Shown one piece after another: positions 1 to 6,010 of a DNA stretch of 7,228 nucleotides. Each line of letters opens with the position of its first letter. The first letter of the stretch is position 1. The translations under genes and the position numbers were made by a program. The notes beneath the pieces were generated by a model. The model saw only the letters and a program-made list of their open reading frames with translations. It was not told the DNA's origin and did not search any database. This DNA is from JADFNO01 sp965369945 (GTDB lineage Bacteria; Planctomycetota; Phycisphaerae; Phycisphaerales; SM1A02): positions 1 through 7,228 of the forward strand of contig CBDUST010000244.1 in the NCBI GenBank assembly GCA_965369945.1, in the 5' to 3' direction.

Positions 1-1
1 G

Positions 2-310
2 AGTCCGCTGACATATATTGATGATGCCGATCCACCGTTCATGCTCATTCACGGAACCGCCGACGAGATTGTTCCTCTGGAACAGGTTCAGTTATTCAAT
101 GCGGCCCTGGTTGACGCCGGCATCGAGACAGAATACCTGGCTGTACAAGGCGCTGGACACGCGCTTCGCAAACCTGAGCTGCTCATCAAAATGGGTGCAT
201 TCTTTGATCGTCATCTTGGCGGTCAAGCGGCGGCGATCTTCCGTAAACGCCTCGATCAAGAGCCCAAACCCACGGATGCGCCAACGCCGGTGATGCAGCG
301 TGACCGCTAG
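2..310 (+). CDS. Alpha/beta-hydrolase, C-terminal part (5' end outside the window)
   Basis: The reading frame is open from the window edge to a TAG stop, giving about 102 residues of the C-terminal end of a serine hydrolase. The piece PPFMLIHGTADEIVP carries the Asp of the catalytic triad (codon 62-64) after the usual strand-HG-x-x-D pattern. The piece QGAGHALRK carries the triad His (codon 158-160). The nucleophile Ser lies upstream of the window. Spacing and sequence resemble the esterase/lipase and S9-peptidase-like hydrolases (BD-FAE or dienelactone hydrolase type), but the substrate cannot be inferred from this fragment. After the domain comes a polar, Pro-rich tail of about 25 residues. 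An internal ATG at 41 is not the start, because the domain runs through it. The gene lies 76 bp upstream of the next gene on the same strand. Confidence 0.8.
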   Translation, partial: SPLTYIDDADPPFMLIHGTADEIVPLEQVQLFNAALVDAGIETEYLAVQGAGHALRKPELLIKMGAFFDRHLGGQAAAIFRKRLDQEPKPTDAPTPVMQRDR

Positions 311-386
311 GCCGTTGCTGCTATCATCGAGATCAGCGAGCTGAAGTCATACGAAGTTCGGTCGTGCAAGGTAAGGAAATGACGAC

Positions 387-809
387 GTGACAACGAACGT
401 TGAAACGGATGGAATCGCTCGAGGCATGCTCGAAGAGCTGGGCGATGAGCAAATCGTCTTTGCAGTGCCCGGTACAGAATACCGTTTGAGTCTTGCTTTT
501 GAGGACGGTGGAAACACTCTGACCTCACAGTTGGGCAAACGGATCAAGGGGCGTATCCACGCCACCGCGCTTCGCATGCATGTGGCGCAAGCCGGCGGTC
601 GATTCGTTGAGCCGATGTGGGGCGCGCCGCGCATCGTGTCAGGTGTGGTGCGAACGGTTGACGAAGCGAAGAACCGGCTCTTGGTCGATGTTGCGGTGCC
701 GATGTGGGTCACGATGGCTCATGGGCAACAAGCGACTGACTTTGGGGAAGGACAGATGGTGAATTTCTATGTGACCAGCGGCACGAGCTTTGAGTTGGTA
801 GCGGACTGA
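387..809 (+). CDS. Conserved-looking protein of unknown function, 140 aa
   Basis: I do not recognise a named family. The protein has no signal peptide and no membrane segment, so it should be cytoplasmic. Residues 1-20 are acidic and helix-like. The rest alternates in a beta-strand pattern, with a basic stretch GKRIKGRIHATALRMH (50-65), a Gly-rich turn AQAGGRFVEPMWG (67-79) and a second PMW at 105-107. The block 50-107 looks the most constrained. A small beta-barrel (OB- or PilZ-like) is conceivable, but this is only an impression. The GTG start is supported by AAGGA at 373-377, nine bases upstream. An ATG at 379 is ruled out because it reads ATG-ACG-ACG-TGA. The gene lies between the hydrolase and the sulfite-oxidase-like gene on the same strand and may be co-transcribed with one or both. 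Confidence 0.8.
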   Translation: MTTNVETDGIARGMLEELGDEQIVFAVPGTEYRLSLAFEDGGNTLTSQLGKRIKGRIHATALRMHVAQAGGRFVEPMWGAPRIVSGVVRTVDEAKNRLLVDVAVPMWVTMAHGQQATDFGEGQMVNFYVTSGTSFELVAD

Positions 810-819
810 TTACGGTGAA

Positions 820-841
820 CCCACGGATTGCTATCCGCGGG
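820..841 (+). other. Stem-loop between the 140-aa gene and the molybdoenzyme gene
   Basis: CCC-A-CGGAT, loop TGCT, ATCCG-C-GGG forms a nine-position stem with a single A/C mismatch and a 4-base loop. It starts 11 bases after the stop of the upstream gene and ends 22 bases before the preferred ATG at 864. No T-run follows, so it is not a standard intrinsic terminator. It could slow polymerase, protect an RNA end or modulate translation of the downstream gene. It overlaps the possible TTG start at 828, which argues against that start. Confidence 0.45.
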
Positions 842-863
842 CGTCGGGGGTTCGAGCGAATAT

Positions 864-1508
864 ATGACCGACGTTGCGACGCAGATCGTGCGACCTTTGA
901 TCATCAGCTCCGATACGCTGCGAGGCGGCGGTGATCCTGCGGCGCGCACTCCGCCGGGGCAGGCGCTGACGAAGAAGTGGCCGGTGTTGCACTTTGGCGC
1001 GATTCCCACGATCCAGCGCGAGACGTGGGAGCTTCGCGTGTGGGGGTTGTGCGAAAATCCGTATACGTTGCACTGGGATGAACTTCTACAACTCCCGCAG
1101 GTCGATGTGCGATGCGATATCCATTGCGTTACACACTGGTCGCGTCTGAACAACACGTTTACCGGCATTCAGATGAAGACGCTTATCGAGCTTGCGCAGC
1201 CGACGGCGGACGCGAAGTTCGTATTGCAGCATGCCGCATCAGAGCCGAGCGGCGATTTTACGGTGAACGTCCCGCTGGATGAGTTCACGCAGGATGACTG
1301 CGTGCTCACGTATCTTCACGATGGCGAGCCGCTGGCGCCGGAGCATGGATTTCCAGTGCGAGCAGTGGTGCCACGGTTGTACTTCTGGAAAGGCGCGAAG
1401 TGGATCACCGGCATCGAACTGCGCGCAACAGATGCACCGGGATTCTGGGAGATCAACGGCTACCACATGCACGGCGACCCGTGGATGGAAGAGCGTTTCG
1501 GTTGGTAA
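864..1508 (+). CDS. Sulfite-oxidase-like molybdopterin-dependent oxidoreductase
   Basis: The 214-residue protein consists of one oxidoreductase molybdopterin-binding domain (sulfite oxidase fold, the short YuiH-like type of COG2041). Family landmarks run in order: KKWPVLHFG near the N-terminus, WELRVWGL, then DIHCVTHWSRLNNTFTG, whose Cys (residue 88, codon 1125-1127) is the expected molybdenum ligand. The C-terminal part has HGFPVRAVVPRLYFWKGAKW and FWEINGYHMHGDPWMEERF. There is no Tat or Sec signal, no haem domain and no dimerisation domain, so a small cytoplasmic enzyme is expected. Its natural substrate is unknown, as for most of this subfamily. A TTG at 828 would add 12 residues, but that stretch is not domain-like and lies in a stem-loop, so ATG 864 is preferred. 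The ribosome site is weak. A moaC gene 0.8 kb downstream could help supply cofactor. Confidence 0.92.
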   Translation: MTDVATQIVRPLIISSDTLRGGGDPAARTPPGQALTKKWPVLHFGAIPTIQRETWELRVWGLCENPYTLHWDELLQLPQVDVRCDIHCVTHWSRLNNTFTGIQMKTLIELAQPTADAKFVLQHAASEPSGDFTVNVPLDEFTQDDCVLTYLHDGEPLAPEHGFPVRAVVPRLYFWKGAKWITGIELRATDAPGFWEINGYHMHGDPWMEERFGW

Positions 1509-1548
1509 CGCCCCAAGAAACTCGGACTCAAAACCAATTTCGTTTCGT

Positions 1549-2187
1549 TTACGGCGTCGATTCGCGGCGGAGTCCTCGAAGCAGTGACATGAAATCTTCT
1601 CGGTTCGCCTGGACCGTTGCCGTTGGTCCCGTGAATCGGATGAAGACTTTGCCGACCGGCGCTTCGACGATCGCTGACAGAAAGACCTGATCAGGCGTGA
1701 ACGAGACAGTGCCCATCTCCATCCATTCACCGGTCAGTTCCAGAAGCGTGACCGGCATCGAATCCACCTCAAAACGCTCGATCTTCGGTTCGGGCACGTC
1801 GCCGTTCTCATCGAGTTGGAACTGCGATCGCCATCGGCTGATATTGTTCTCGATCGTGCCCCCCTGCGTTGGACCGAAATAGAACACGACGATTTGCGCT
1901 GCTTCGTTTCCATCACGTCCGGGGACGGTGTAGTTCGCCTCGCGCATCGAGCCGGTTGGCGGGTGCTCGATCCAAGTGACGGGCTTCGGAGCCGTCAAGC
2001 CGAGAAACCGAGCGGTGCCGGGATCATAGATTCTTGGCGGTGGGGTTGTGGTTGTTGTAGGCGGCGCTGTGGTTCTTGCGGACGGGAGTGCAGCGGACGG
2101 CGCCGCTTCGTCAGGGACAGCGTTCTTGTTACATCCAGTTAGGATGACTGACAGAATGATGATGTAGGCGTTTCGTGGGATCTGCAT
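1549..2187 (-). CDS. Secreted lipoprotein of unknown function
   Basis: The 212-residue protein begins with a lipoprotein signal: short polar start, hydrophobic core AYIIILSVIL, and lipobox ILTGC with Cys19 as the acylated residue. Residue +2 is Asn, so it is not an obvious inner-membrane retention case. Residues 20-52 form a Pro/Thr/Ala linker with a TAPPTTTTTPPP tract, as expected for a flexible tether. The folded domain (about 58-208) contains WIEHPPTGSMREANYTVPG, then VVFYFGPTQGG, then NNISRWRSQF, followed by strand-rich sequence with KVFIRFTGPTATV. I know this pattern from uncharacterised exported proteins of planctomycetes and related groups, but cannot attach a function. The start is set by GAGGTGA at 2197-2191, just upstream of the ATG. 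The gene converges on the molybdoenzyme gene (40 bp gap, no hairpin seen) and diverges from moaC. Confidence 0.88.
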   Translation of the reverse strand: MQIPRNAYIIILSVILTGCNKNAVPDEAAPSAALPSARTTAPPTTTTTPPPRIYDPGTARFLGLTAPKPVTWIEHPPTGSMREANYTVPGRDGNEAAQIVVFYFGPTQGGTIENNISRWRSQFQLDENGDVPEPKIERFEVDSMPVTLLELTGEWMEMGTVSFTPDQVFLSAIVEAPVGKVFIRFTGPTATVQANREDFMSLLRGLRRESTP

Positions 2188-2273
2188 TGTTCACCTCGCG
2201 GGCTGGATTGTATCATCCCGCCGGTGCTGAGCCTTCCCACTCAACGGTTCAGAAGTAGCATACGATTCTTGAA
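2188..2273. promoter_or_regulatory. Divergent spacer between the lipoprotein gene and moaC
   Basis: Both promoters must lie in or near these 86 bp. On the minus strand TACAAT (2212-2207) is a fair -10 candidate for the lipoprotein gene, with no convincing -35. On the plus strand TACGAT (2261-2266) ends seven bases before the moaC ATG and moaC has no Shine-Dalgarno sequence, which would fit a leaderless transcript. A weak inverted repeat GCGGG/CCCGC (2198-2202 and 2217-2221) flanks the first candidate. All of this is by eye. Confidence 0.3.
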
Positions 2274-2732
2274 ATGTCCGATGAATTGACACATCTTGAT
2301 GAGCAAGGCCGGGCGTCGATGGTTGATGTCGGGGATAAGCCACCGATGCGGCGCGAGGCCACGGCCGAGGGATTCTTCTGCGCTTCGGTCACGACGCTGG
2401 ATAAGGTCGAAGCGGGGGAGGTGCCCAAAGGCGAAGCGCTGGCGGTGGCGCGCATCGCTGGGATTCAAGCCGCCAAGCGCTGCGATGACCTCATTCCGCT
2501 GTGTCATCCGTTGCCGCTCGATTCGGTGCGGGTTGAGTTTGCACGTGTTGAGCCGGAGCGCTTGCGCGTTGAAGCGATCGCAAAAACAACCGCCAAGACG
2601 GGTGTTGAGATGGAAGCGCTGACCGCGGTGAGTGTCGCCGCCCTGACCCTTTGGGACATGACCAAAGCGGTGGACAAGAATCTGCGGATCGAGGGGATTC
2701 GGTTGGTGAGTAAGACCAAGACACCGGTTTGA
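2274..2732 (+). CDS. moaC: Cyclic pyranopterin monophosphate synthase MoaC
   Basis: MoaC acts after MoaA in molybdenum-cofactor synthesis and converts the cyclic GTP product (3',8-cyclo-7,8-dihydro-GTP) into cyclic pyranopterin monophosphate in the cytoplasm. At 152 residues it is close to the usual length of about 160 and appears complete. Signature blocks are MVDVGDK (16-22), RIAGIQAAKRCDDLIPLCHPLPL (60-82) and TGVEMEALTAVSVAALTLWD (109-128) followed by MTKAVDK. Lys52, His78, Asp128 and Lys131 match the positions of the E. coli active-site residues. No Shine-Dalgarno sequence precedes the ATG. No other Mo-cofactor gene is present in the window, although a presumed cofactor user lies upstream. 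Its stop is 10 bp from the stop of the converging trpF gene. Confidence 0.97.
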   Translation: MSDELTHLDEQGRASMVDVGDKPPMRREATAEGFFCASVTTLDKVEAGEVPKGEALAVARIAGIQAAKRCDDLIPLCHPLPLDSVRVEFARVEPERLRVEAIAKTTAKTGVEMEALTAVSVAALTLWDMTKAVDKNLRIEGIRLVSKTKTPV

Positions 2733-2742
2733 CGGGTCAGAG

Positions 2743-3363
2743 CTAGACGATTGCGTCGGCCCGCACTACGGCCTCACAAAACTCGCGGATCAACTTGGGG
2801 TCCTTGACCCCCGGAGTCGACTCAACTGCGCTCGAGACATCAACACAAAATGGGTGAAGTGTTCCGATCGCTGAGGCGACGTTGCTCGCGTTCAGCCCGC
2901 CGGCGAGGATGATCGGTTTACCGATCTGCGGCATCATGTCAACCAGCTTCTGATGATCAAACGCCTCGCCTTCACCACCGGCTGACCCATCGATCAACAA
3001 CACATCCACGTGCGGGTCAGCGTTCCATCGCAGCACCTGCTCCGGATCAAAGCGAAACCCCTTAATCACATGTTTGGACTGAGCGAACTGTGCGATGAGT
3101 TGCTCATCTTCGTCGCCATGCAATTGCACCCAGGTTCCCGGCAAATCTTCAGTGATTTCAGGGGACGCGTCTTGCAATACTGCGACGATCATTGCTTGCG
3201 CTGGTAGAGCGCTCGCGATTTCCTGCGCTTGGCTCGCAGTTATACAACGCGGAGACTTGAGTACGTCGACGACGAGCCCGATTGCGTCTGCCCCGGCATC
3301 GATCGCCACATTGCCCATTTCAACCGAAGTGATTCCGCAGATCTTGATTCGAGTGGAACTCAT
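2743..3363 (-). CDS. trpF: Phosphoribosylanthranilate isomerase TrpF
   Basis: TrpF carries out the Amadori rearrangement of phosphoribosylanthranilate to CdRP, the third step of tryptophan synthesis from chorismate. The 206-residue TIM barrel is full length and stands alone, not fused to TrpC. It shows RIKICGIT with the catalytic Cys9, SPRCI (37-41), VQLHGDE (79-85), LLIDGSAGGEGEAFD with the catalytic acid Asp125, ILAGGLNASNV on a phosphate-binding strand, and VDVSSAVESTPGVKD near the C-terminus. The usual GLVF at the second strand reads GLVV here, a mild change. The start ATG overlaps the stop of the rhomboid gene in an ATGA arrangement, so its translation is probably coupled to that gene. 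No other trp gene is nearby, so it is an orphan within a mixed-function transcript. Confidence 0.96.
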   Translation of the reverse strand: MSSTRIKICGITSVEMGNVAIDAGADAIGLVVDVLKSPRCITASQAQEIASALPAQAMIVAVLQDASPEITEDLPGTWVQLHGDEDEQLIAQFAQSKHVIKGFRFDPEQVLRWNADPHVDVLLIDGSAGGEGEAFDHQKLVDMMPQIGKPIILAGGLNASNVASAIGTLHPFCVDVSSAVESTPGVKDPKLIREFCEAVVRADAIV

Positions 3364-4553
3364 TGGCCGAGTTCCGCAAGCAGTTGATCAGCAAGAGCCG
3401 ACTGGCCTTCGTCGAGAATTTTGCTTTTGGCTTCTTGGATAAGCTGCCCGGCTCGTTCGGGATCGTTCAGGCGCCGCGCATAGATCAGGCCCAGCATGAG
3501 GCGAACTTCGTTGGCCTTGCGCGACGACGAGTATTTTTTGAGGAATAGTTCATACGCGATGGCGGCGGGAGTGTGCTGGCCGTCGGCGTAAAGCTGATTG
3601 GCGATGTCCAATTGATGCCCCTCAGCAAGGACGGATTCGGGTGCGTCGTCGAGCAATAGTTTGTAGGCTGCGGCGGCGGCGGGAAGATCGTGCGCGGCGA
3701 CGAGGCGAGAGATATTCGCTCGTTTGTTTAGGATTTCTTGCTCTTGTTCGGTGAGCGGTTCAGCCTTCGCGGCGCTCTTGGCTAGGCGCTTGGATGTATC
3801 CGCCTGGGCTGACGACCACATGCCGGCCGGCCCCTGTCGACTGGCAGCGCGGAAGGCCGCGCGGCGCCTCGCTTGTGTGAACAGATAGAAGACGTCGAAC
3901 TCCTCGCGCTTGAGGATATTGAACGCCAACAGCGCGAAGCCGACTCCAAATCCGTAGACGTATCCCGAGAGGTGGGCCATGTAGGCGACGTTGCTTCCTC
4001 CGCCTCCAAAGAAACTCCCCGCTTGGCGCAAGAGGTCGATGACGAAGTAGAACCCGATGAACCACAAGGCGGGGATGTTGTACACGCCAATCAGGAAGAA
4101 GAAGAAGAGGATCTTGATACGGCTTCGCGGAAAAAGGGCGAGGAACGCACCGGTGACGCCGGCGATCGAACCGCTTGCGCCGATGACCGGGCTGGCCGTG
4201 ATGGCGCTGTGGGCCAAGGCCGCTACTATGCCGGCGATCAGATAAAACCCTATAAACCCCAGTCGACCGAGTCGGTCTTCCACCGCGGCCCCAAATACCC
4301 AGAGGAACAGCATATTAAAGGCGATATGCCCGAACCCGTTGGGGTCGTGCATGAACTGATACGTCACCAACTGCCATGCTTTGAAATTCTGCGGATCGAA
4401 GTGACCATACCCGGTCATAGCGCCCTGTTCGAACAGATCGAAGAAGTACCCAGCCGCGCCTATCAGATAAACGATCAGATTCACGATGATCAGCGCCTCG
4501 GTAATCACCGGGCGGCGTTTGGGTGGGCGATCTGTACGGAGCGGGATCAGCAT
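3360..4553 (-). CDS. Rhomboid-family intramembrane serine protease with C-terminal helical-repeat tail
   Basis: The 397-residue membrane protein (numbered from ATG 4553) has about six transmembrane helices over residues 18-214 and a long soluble tail. Rhomboid signatures are present: FMHDPNGFGHIAFNML with the HxxxN pair His76/Asn80, GASGSIAGVTGAF with nucleophile Ser127 in GxSG, and AYMAHLSGYVYG with the partner His194. It should therefore be an active protease that cleaves membrane-anchored substrates; the substrates are unknown. Residues 215-265 are basic and Ala-rich. Residues 266-397 form paired amphipathic helices such as LPAAAAAYKLLLDDAPES, resembling TPR repeats and possibly binding partners. 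The F-rich helix FFFFLIG comes from a short triplet-repeat-like run near 4094-4108. A TTG two codons upstream (4559) would add Met-Pro; neither start has a clear ribosome site. It is preceded by guaD and overlaps trpF by 4 bases. Confidence 0.93.
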   Translation of the reverse strand: MLIPLRTDRPPKRRPVITEALIIVNLIVYLIGAAGYFFDLFEQGAMTGYGHFDPQNFKAWQLVTYQFMHDPNGFGHIAFNMLFLWVFGAAVEDRLGRLGFIGFYLIAGIVAALAHSAITASPVIGASGSIAGVTGAFLALFPRSRIKILFFFFLIGVYNIPALWFIGFYFVIDLLRQAGSFFGGGGSNVAYMAHLSGYVYGFGVGFALLAFNILKREEFDVFYLFTQARRRAAFRAASRQGPAGMWSSAQADTSKRLAKSAAKAEPLTEQEQEILNKRANISRLVAAHDLPAAAAAYKLLLDDAPESVLAEGHQLDIANQLYADGQHTPAAIAYELFLKKYSSSRKANEVRLMLGLIYARRLNDPERAGQLIQEAKSKILDEGQSALADQLLAELGQ

Positions 4554-4594
4554 GGGCAAGGCAGTCTAGGCATCGTGGCATCAAGTGGTTTAGC

Positions 4595-4613
4595 CGGTGG
4601 GCGTGCCCCACCG
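4595..4613. repeat. Perfect 7-bp stem-loop between guaD and the rhomboid gene
   Basis: CGGTGGG, loop CGTGC, CCCACCG is a perfect inverted repeat placed in the spacer of about 68 bp, beginning 9 bases past the guaD stop in the direction of transcription. No T-run follows on the minus strand, so a standard terminator is unlikely. It might reduce read-through into the downstream genes or stabilise the guaD message 3' end. On the plus strand it is preceded by AGCCGG and has GCGTG near the loop, as in the element at 7183-7199. Confidence 0.5.
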
Positions 4614-4621
4614 TCTTCGCG

Positions 4622-5827
4622 TCAGTTGTCTATGTCTCCATTCTCCAACAGTTCCCCATCCAGCACACGATGCGTGATGTATTCATCGCGCCACGTATAG
4701 GTCAATCGGCCGATCAAATGTTCATCCATTTCAAACGGCGGCCTGAGTACAAGCACGTCCGCCGCCGCGCCGACTTCCAGCCGACCTGTATCCGACCAGC
4801 CAAGCGCCTCGGCATTTCCGCGCGTAATCAAATTCCACACGTCGGCTGGTTCCGGTACGAACGCATTGCTGTCGCCGATCATCGCTCGCGCCTTGGCGGT
4901 CTCGATCATCGCCCGTCCCACACGAGGCATCGCGAAATCCGGTCCCGCAGCAACATCCGAGCCAAGCGCAAGGCGCACGCCATGTTGGCGTGCAGCGTCC
5001 AGATCAAATAATCCACTGCGCAGGAACATGTTGGCGGTGGGGCAGTGAACAACAACACTCTTTCGCTGCGCGATGATCGACCATTCCTCTTCACATAGGT
5101 GAAGACAATGGGCCAGCAGCGTTCGTTCACCAAGCAGCCCGTGACGGTCATACACACCTGTGTAGTGCGGATCGTCTGGGAACAGCGCAGCAACCCGCTC
5201 ACACTCCATTTTGGATTCTGCTAGATGCGTTTGAATGATGGTGTCGCCGGAGGCGCACTCTGCGGCGCGGCTCAAAAGGTCGTCGCTGCAACAAACCGCA
5301 AAGCGGGGGTTGACGCTCAGTTCAACACGTCGTCGCTCGGAGTTCGTTAGCGGCGCTGTCTTGTGCCCCAACAGCGGCGCCGGTGCGTTGCGATCCATCA
5401 AGACCTGGCCGGCAATCGCGCGAAGCGGCAGAGCCTTGGAGGTGTTGGCCAGAGCCTCGATACTGTGGGTATGGCTCGTCAGATACCCGGCATAACCCAG
5501 CGTCCCGGCGGCGAACATTCGCCGATGAGCTTCGATGGCCTGTCGAAGCGCGAAATCCCGATCCTCCCAGCGAATCTCAGCGGGATAGATGATCCTCTCC
5601 AGCCACGGCAGCAGCTGGAGCGAGTCGCAGCCGATGGCGTCGATCTGCGGCAGATGGAGATGCGCGTCGATAAACCCCGGGCAAATGAGCGAGTAGGCGT
5701 CGCCAGCCTCAGGGGCCGCTGGGGGTTCACCCTCGCCGATTCGGGCAATCCGCCTGTTATCGACCTGCAGCCACCCCTCTTGTGGCACTTGATGCGGGTC
5801 CAGAAGCAGTCTTCCCTGAAGAATCAT
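4622..5827 (-). CDS. guaD: Guanine deaminase (amidohydrolase family)
   Basis: The protein is a 401-residue, full-length member of the metal-dependent amidohydrolase superfamily and most resembles guanine deaminases, which hydrolyse guanine to xanthine and ammonia in the cytoplasm. Metal-site residues are visible in order: PGFIDAHLHLPQ with His56 and His58, QTHLAES with His201 and the catalytic Glu204, LLAHCLHL with His240, and LALGSDVAAGP with Asp291. Features typical of guanine deaminase are the LPWLERIIYPAE block (73-84), NPRF (173-176, whose Arg-Phe contacts the base in known structures), YTGVYDRHGLLGERT (222-236) and HCPTANMFLRSGLF (261-274). Other amidohydrolases acting on aminated purines are possible but less likely. 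The start ATG lacks a clear Shine-Dalgarno sequence. The gene is divergent from citrate synthase and is the probable first gene of the leftward run continuing into the rhomboid gene and trpF. Confidence 0.9.
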   Translation of the reverse strand: MILQGRLLLDPHQVPQEGWLQVDNRRIARIGEGEPPAAPEAGDAYSLICPGFIDAHLHLPQIDAIGCDSLQLLPWLERIIYPAEIRWEDRDFALRQAIEAHRRMFAAGTLGYAGYLTSHTHSIEALANTSKALPLRAIAGQVLMDRNAPAPLLGHKTAPLTNSERRRVELSVNPRFAVCCSDDLLSRAAECASGDTIIQTHLAESKMECERVAALFPDDPHYTGVYDRHGLLGERTLLAHCLHLCEEEWSIIAQRKSVVVHCPTANMFLRSGLFDLDAARQHGVRLALGSDVAAGPDFAMPRVGRAMIETAKARAMIGDSNAFVPEPADVWNLITRGNAEALGWSDTGRLEVGAAADVLVLRPPFEMDEHLIGRLTYTWRDEYITHRVLDGELLENGDIDN

Positions 5828-5849
5828 GGTACTAAAACCGATGGCTGAG

Positions 5850-5900
5850 GCATCACAGATTGCTTGGCTGGCTGACTGTCCTTAGTATCACATGTGATGC
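5850..5900. promoter_or_regulatory. Palindrome and repeated half-site in the guaD/citrate synthase control region
   Basis: ATCACATGTGAT at 5887-5898 is a perfect 12-bp palindrome. The half-site ATCACA occurs again at 5852-5857, 35 bp away. The outer copies extend to an 8-bp inverted repeat, GCATCACA (5850-5857) and TGTGATGC (5893-5900). A dimeric repressor or activator binding both the palindrome and a distal half-site would explain this; a long-loop hairpin is the alternative. It overlaps the candidate promoter elements of both divergent genes. Confidence 0.45.
5860..5888 (+). promoter_or_regulatory. Candidate sigma-70-type promoter for citrate synthase
   Basis: TTGCTT (5860-5865) and TAGTAT (5883-5888) are separated by 17 bases and match the -35/-10 consensus at 3 and 4 of 6 positions. 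The -10 element runs into the palindrome at 5887-5898. On the opposite strand TGT-GATACT (5892-5884) resembles an extended -10 that could serve guaD. These are weak matches found by eye. Confidence 0.25.
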
Positions 5901-5998
5901 AAGCTCGGCCATGGCGGGCTTGGCGAACGGTGTATCGGTCCCTGGGCGGGACGGGACGCGGCGGCCGTACCCATAGGATTTCTCCAGCCAGGTACCCC

Positions 5999-6003
5999 GG
6001 AGG
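5999..6003 (+). promoter_or_regulatory. Ribosome binding site that fixes the citrate synthase start
   Basis: GGAGG lies seven bases upstream of the ATG at 6011, the strongest Shine-Dalgarno sequence in the window. It selects this start over the in-frame ATG at 5894, which would add 39 residues of Arg/Gly-rich sequence unlike any citrate synthase N-terminus. Confidence 0.8.
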
Positions 6004-6010
6004 GCCAGCC

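Noticed and set aside
828..863. TTG start adding 12 residues to the molybdoenzyme
   Set aside because: The TTG lies within a stem-loop and the extra residues are not family-like; ATG 864 gives a normal length.
1509..1548. Search for a terminator between the converging molybdoenzyme and lipoprotein genes
   Set aside because: No inverted repeat of useful length was found in these 40 bases; only a short TTTCG direct repeat is present.
3201..3216. CTGGTAGAGCGCTC resembles a tRNA D-arm box
   Set aside because: It lies inside trpF coding sequence on the opposite strand, and no acceptor stem or T-arm could be fitted around it.
4091..4113. Short GAA/AAG triplet run
   Set aside because: It encodes the Phe-rich transmembrane helix of the rhomboid protease, so it is explained by coding need; too short to call a microsatellite.
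3873..4700. A 275-codon open frame on the plus strand opposite the rhomboid gene
   Set aside because: It is antisense to a clear rhomboid protease, its translation is charged low-complexity sequence without domain signs, and it has no convincing ribosome site. It is a shadow of the biased codon use of the real gene.
5894..6010. N-terminal extension of citrate synthase from ATG 5894
   Set aside because: The added 39 residues are Arg/Gly-rich and unlike the family, the ATG lies inside a palindrome, and a strong GGAGG sits before ATG 6011.
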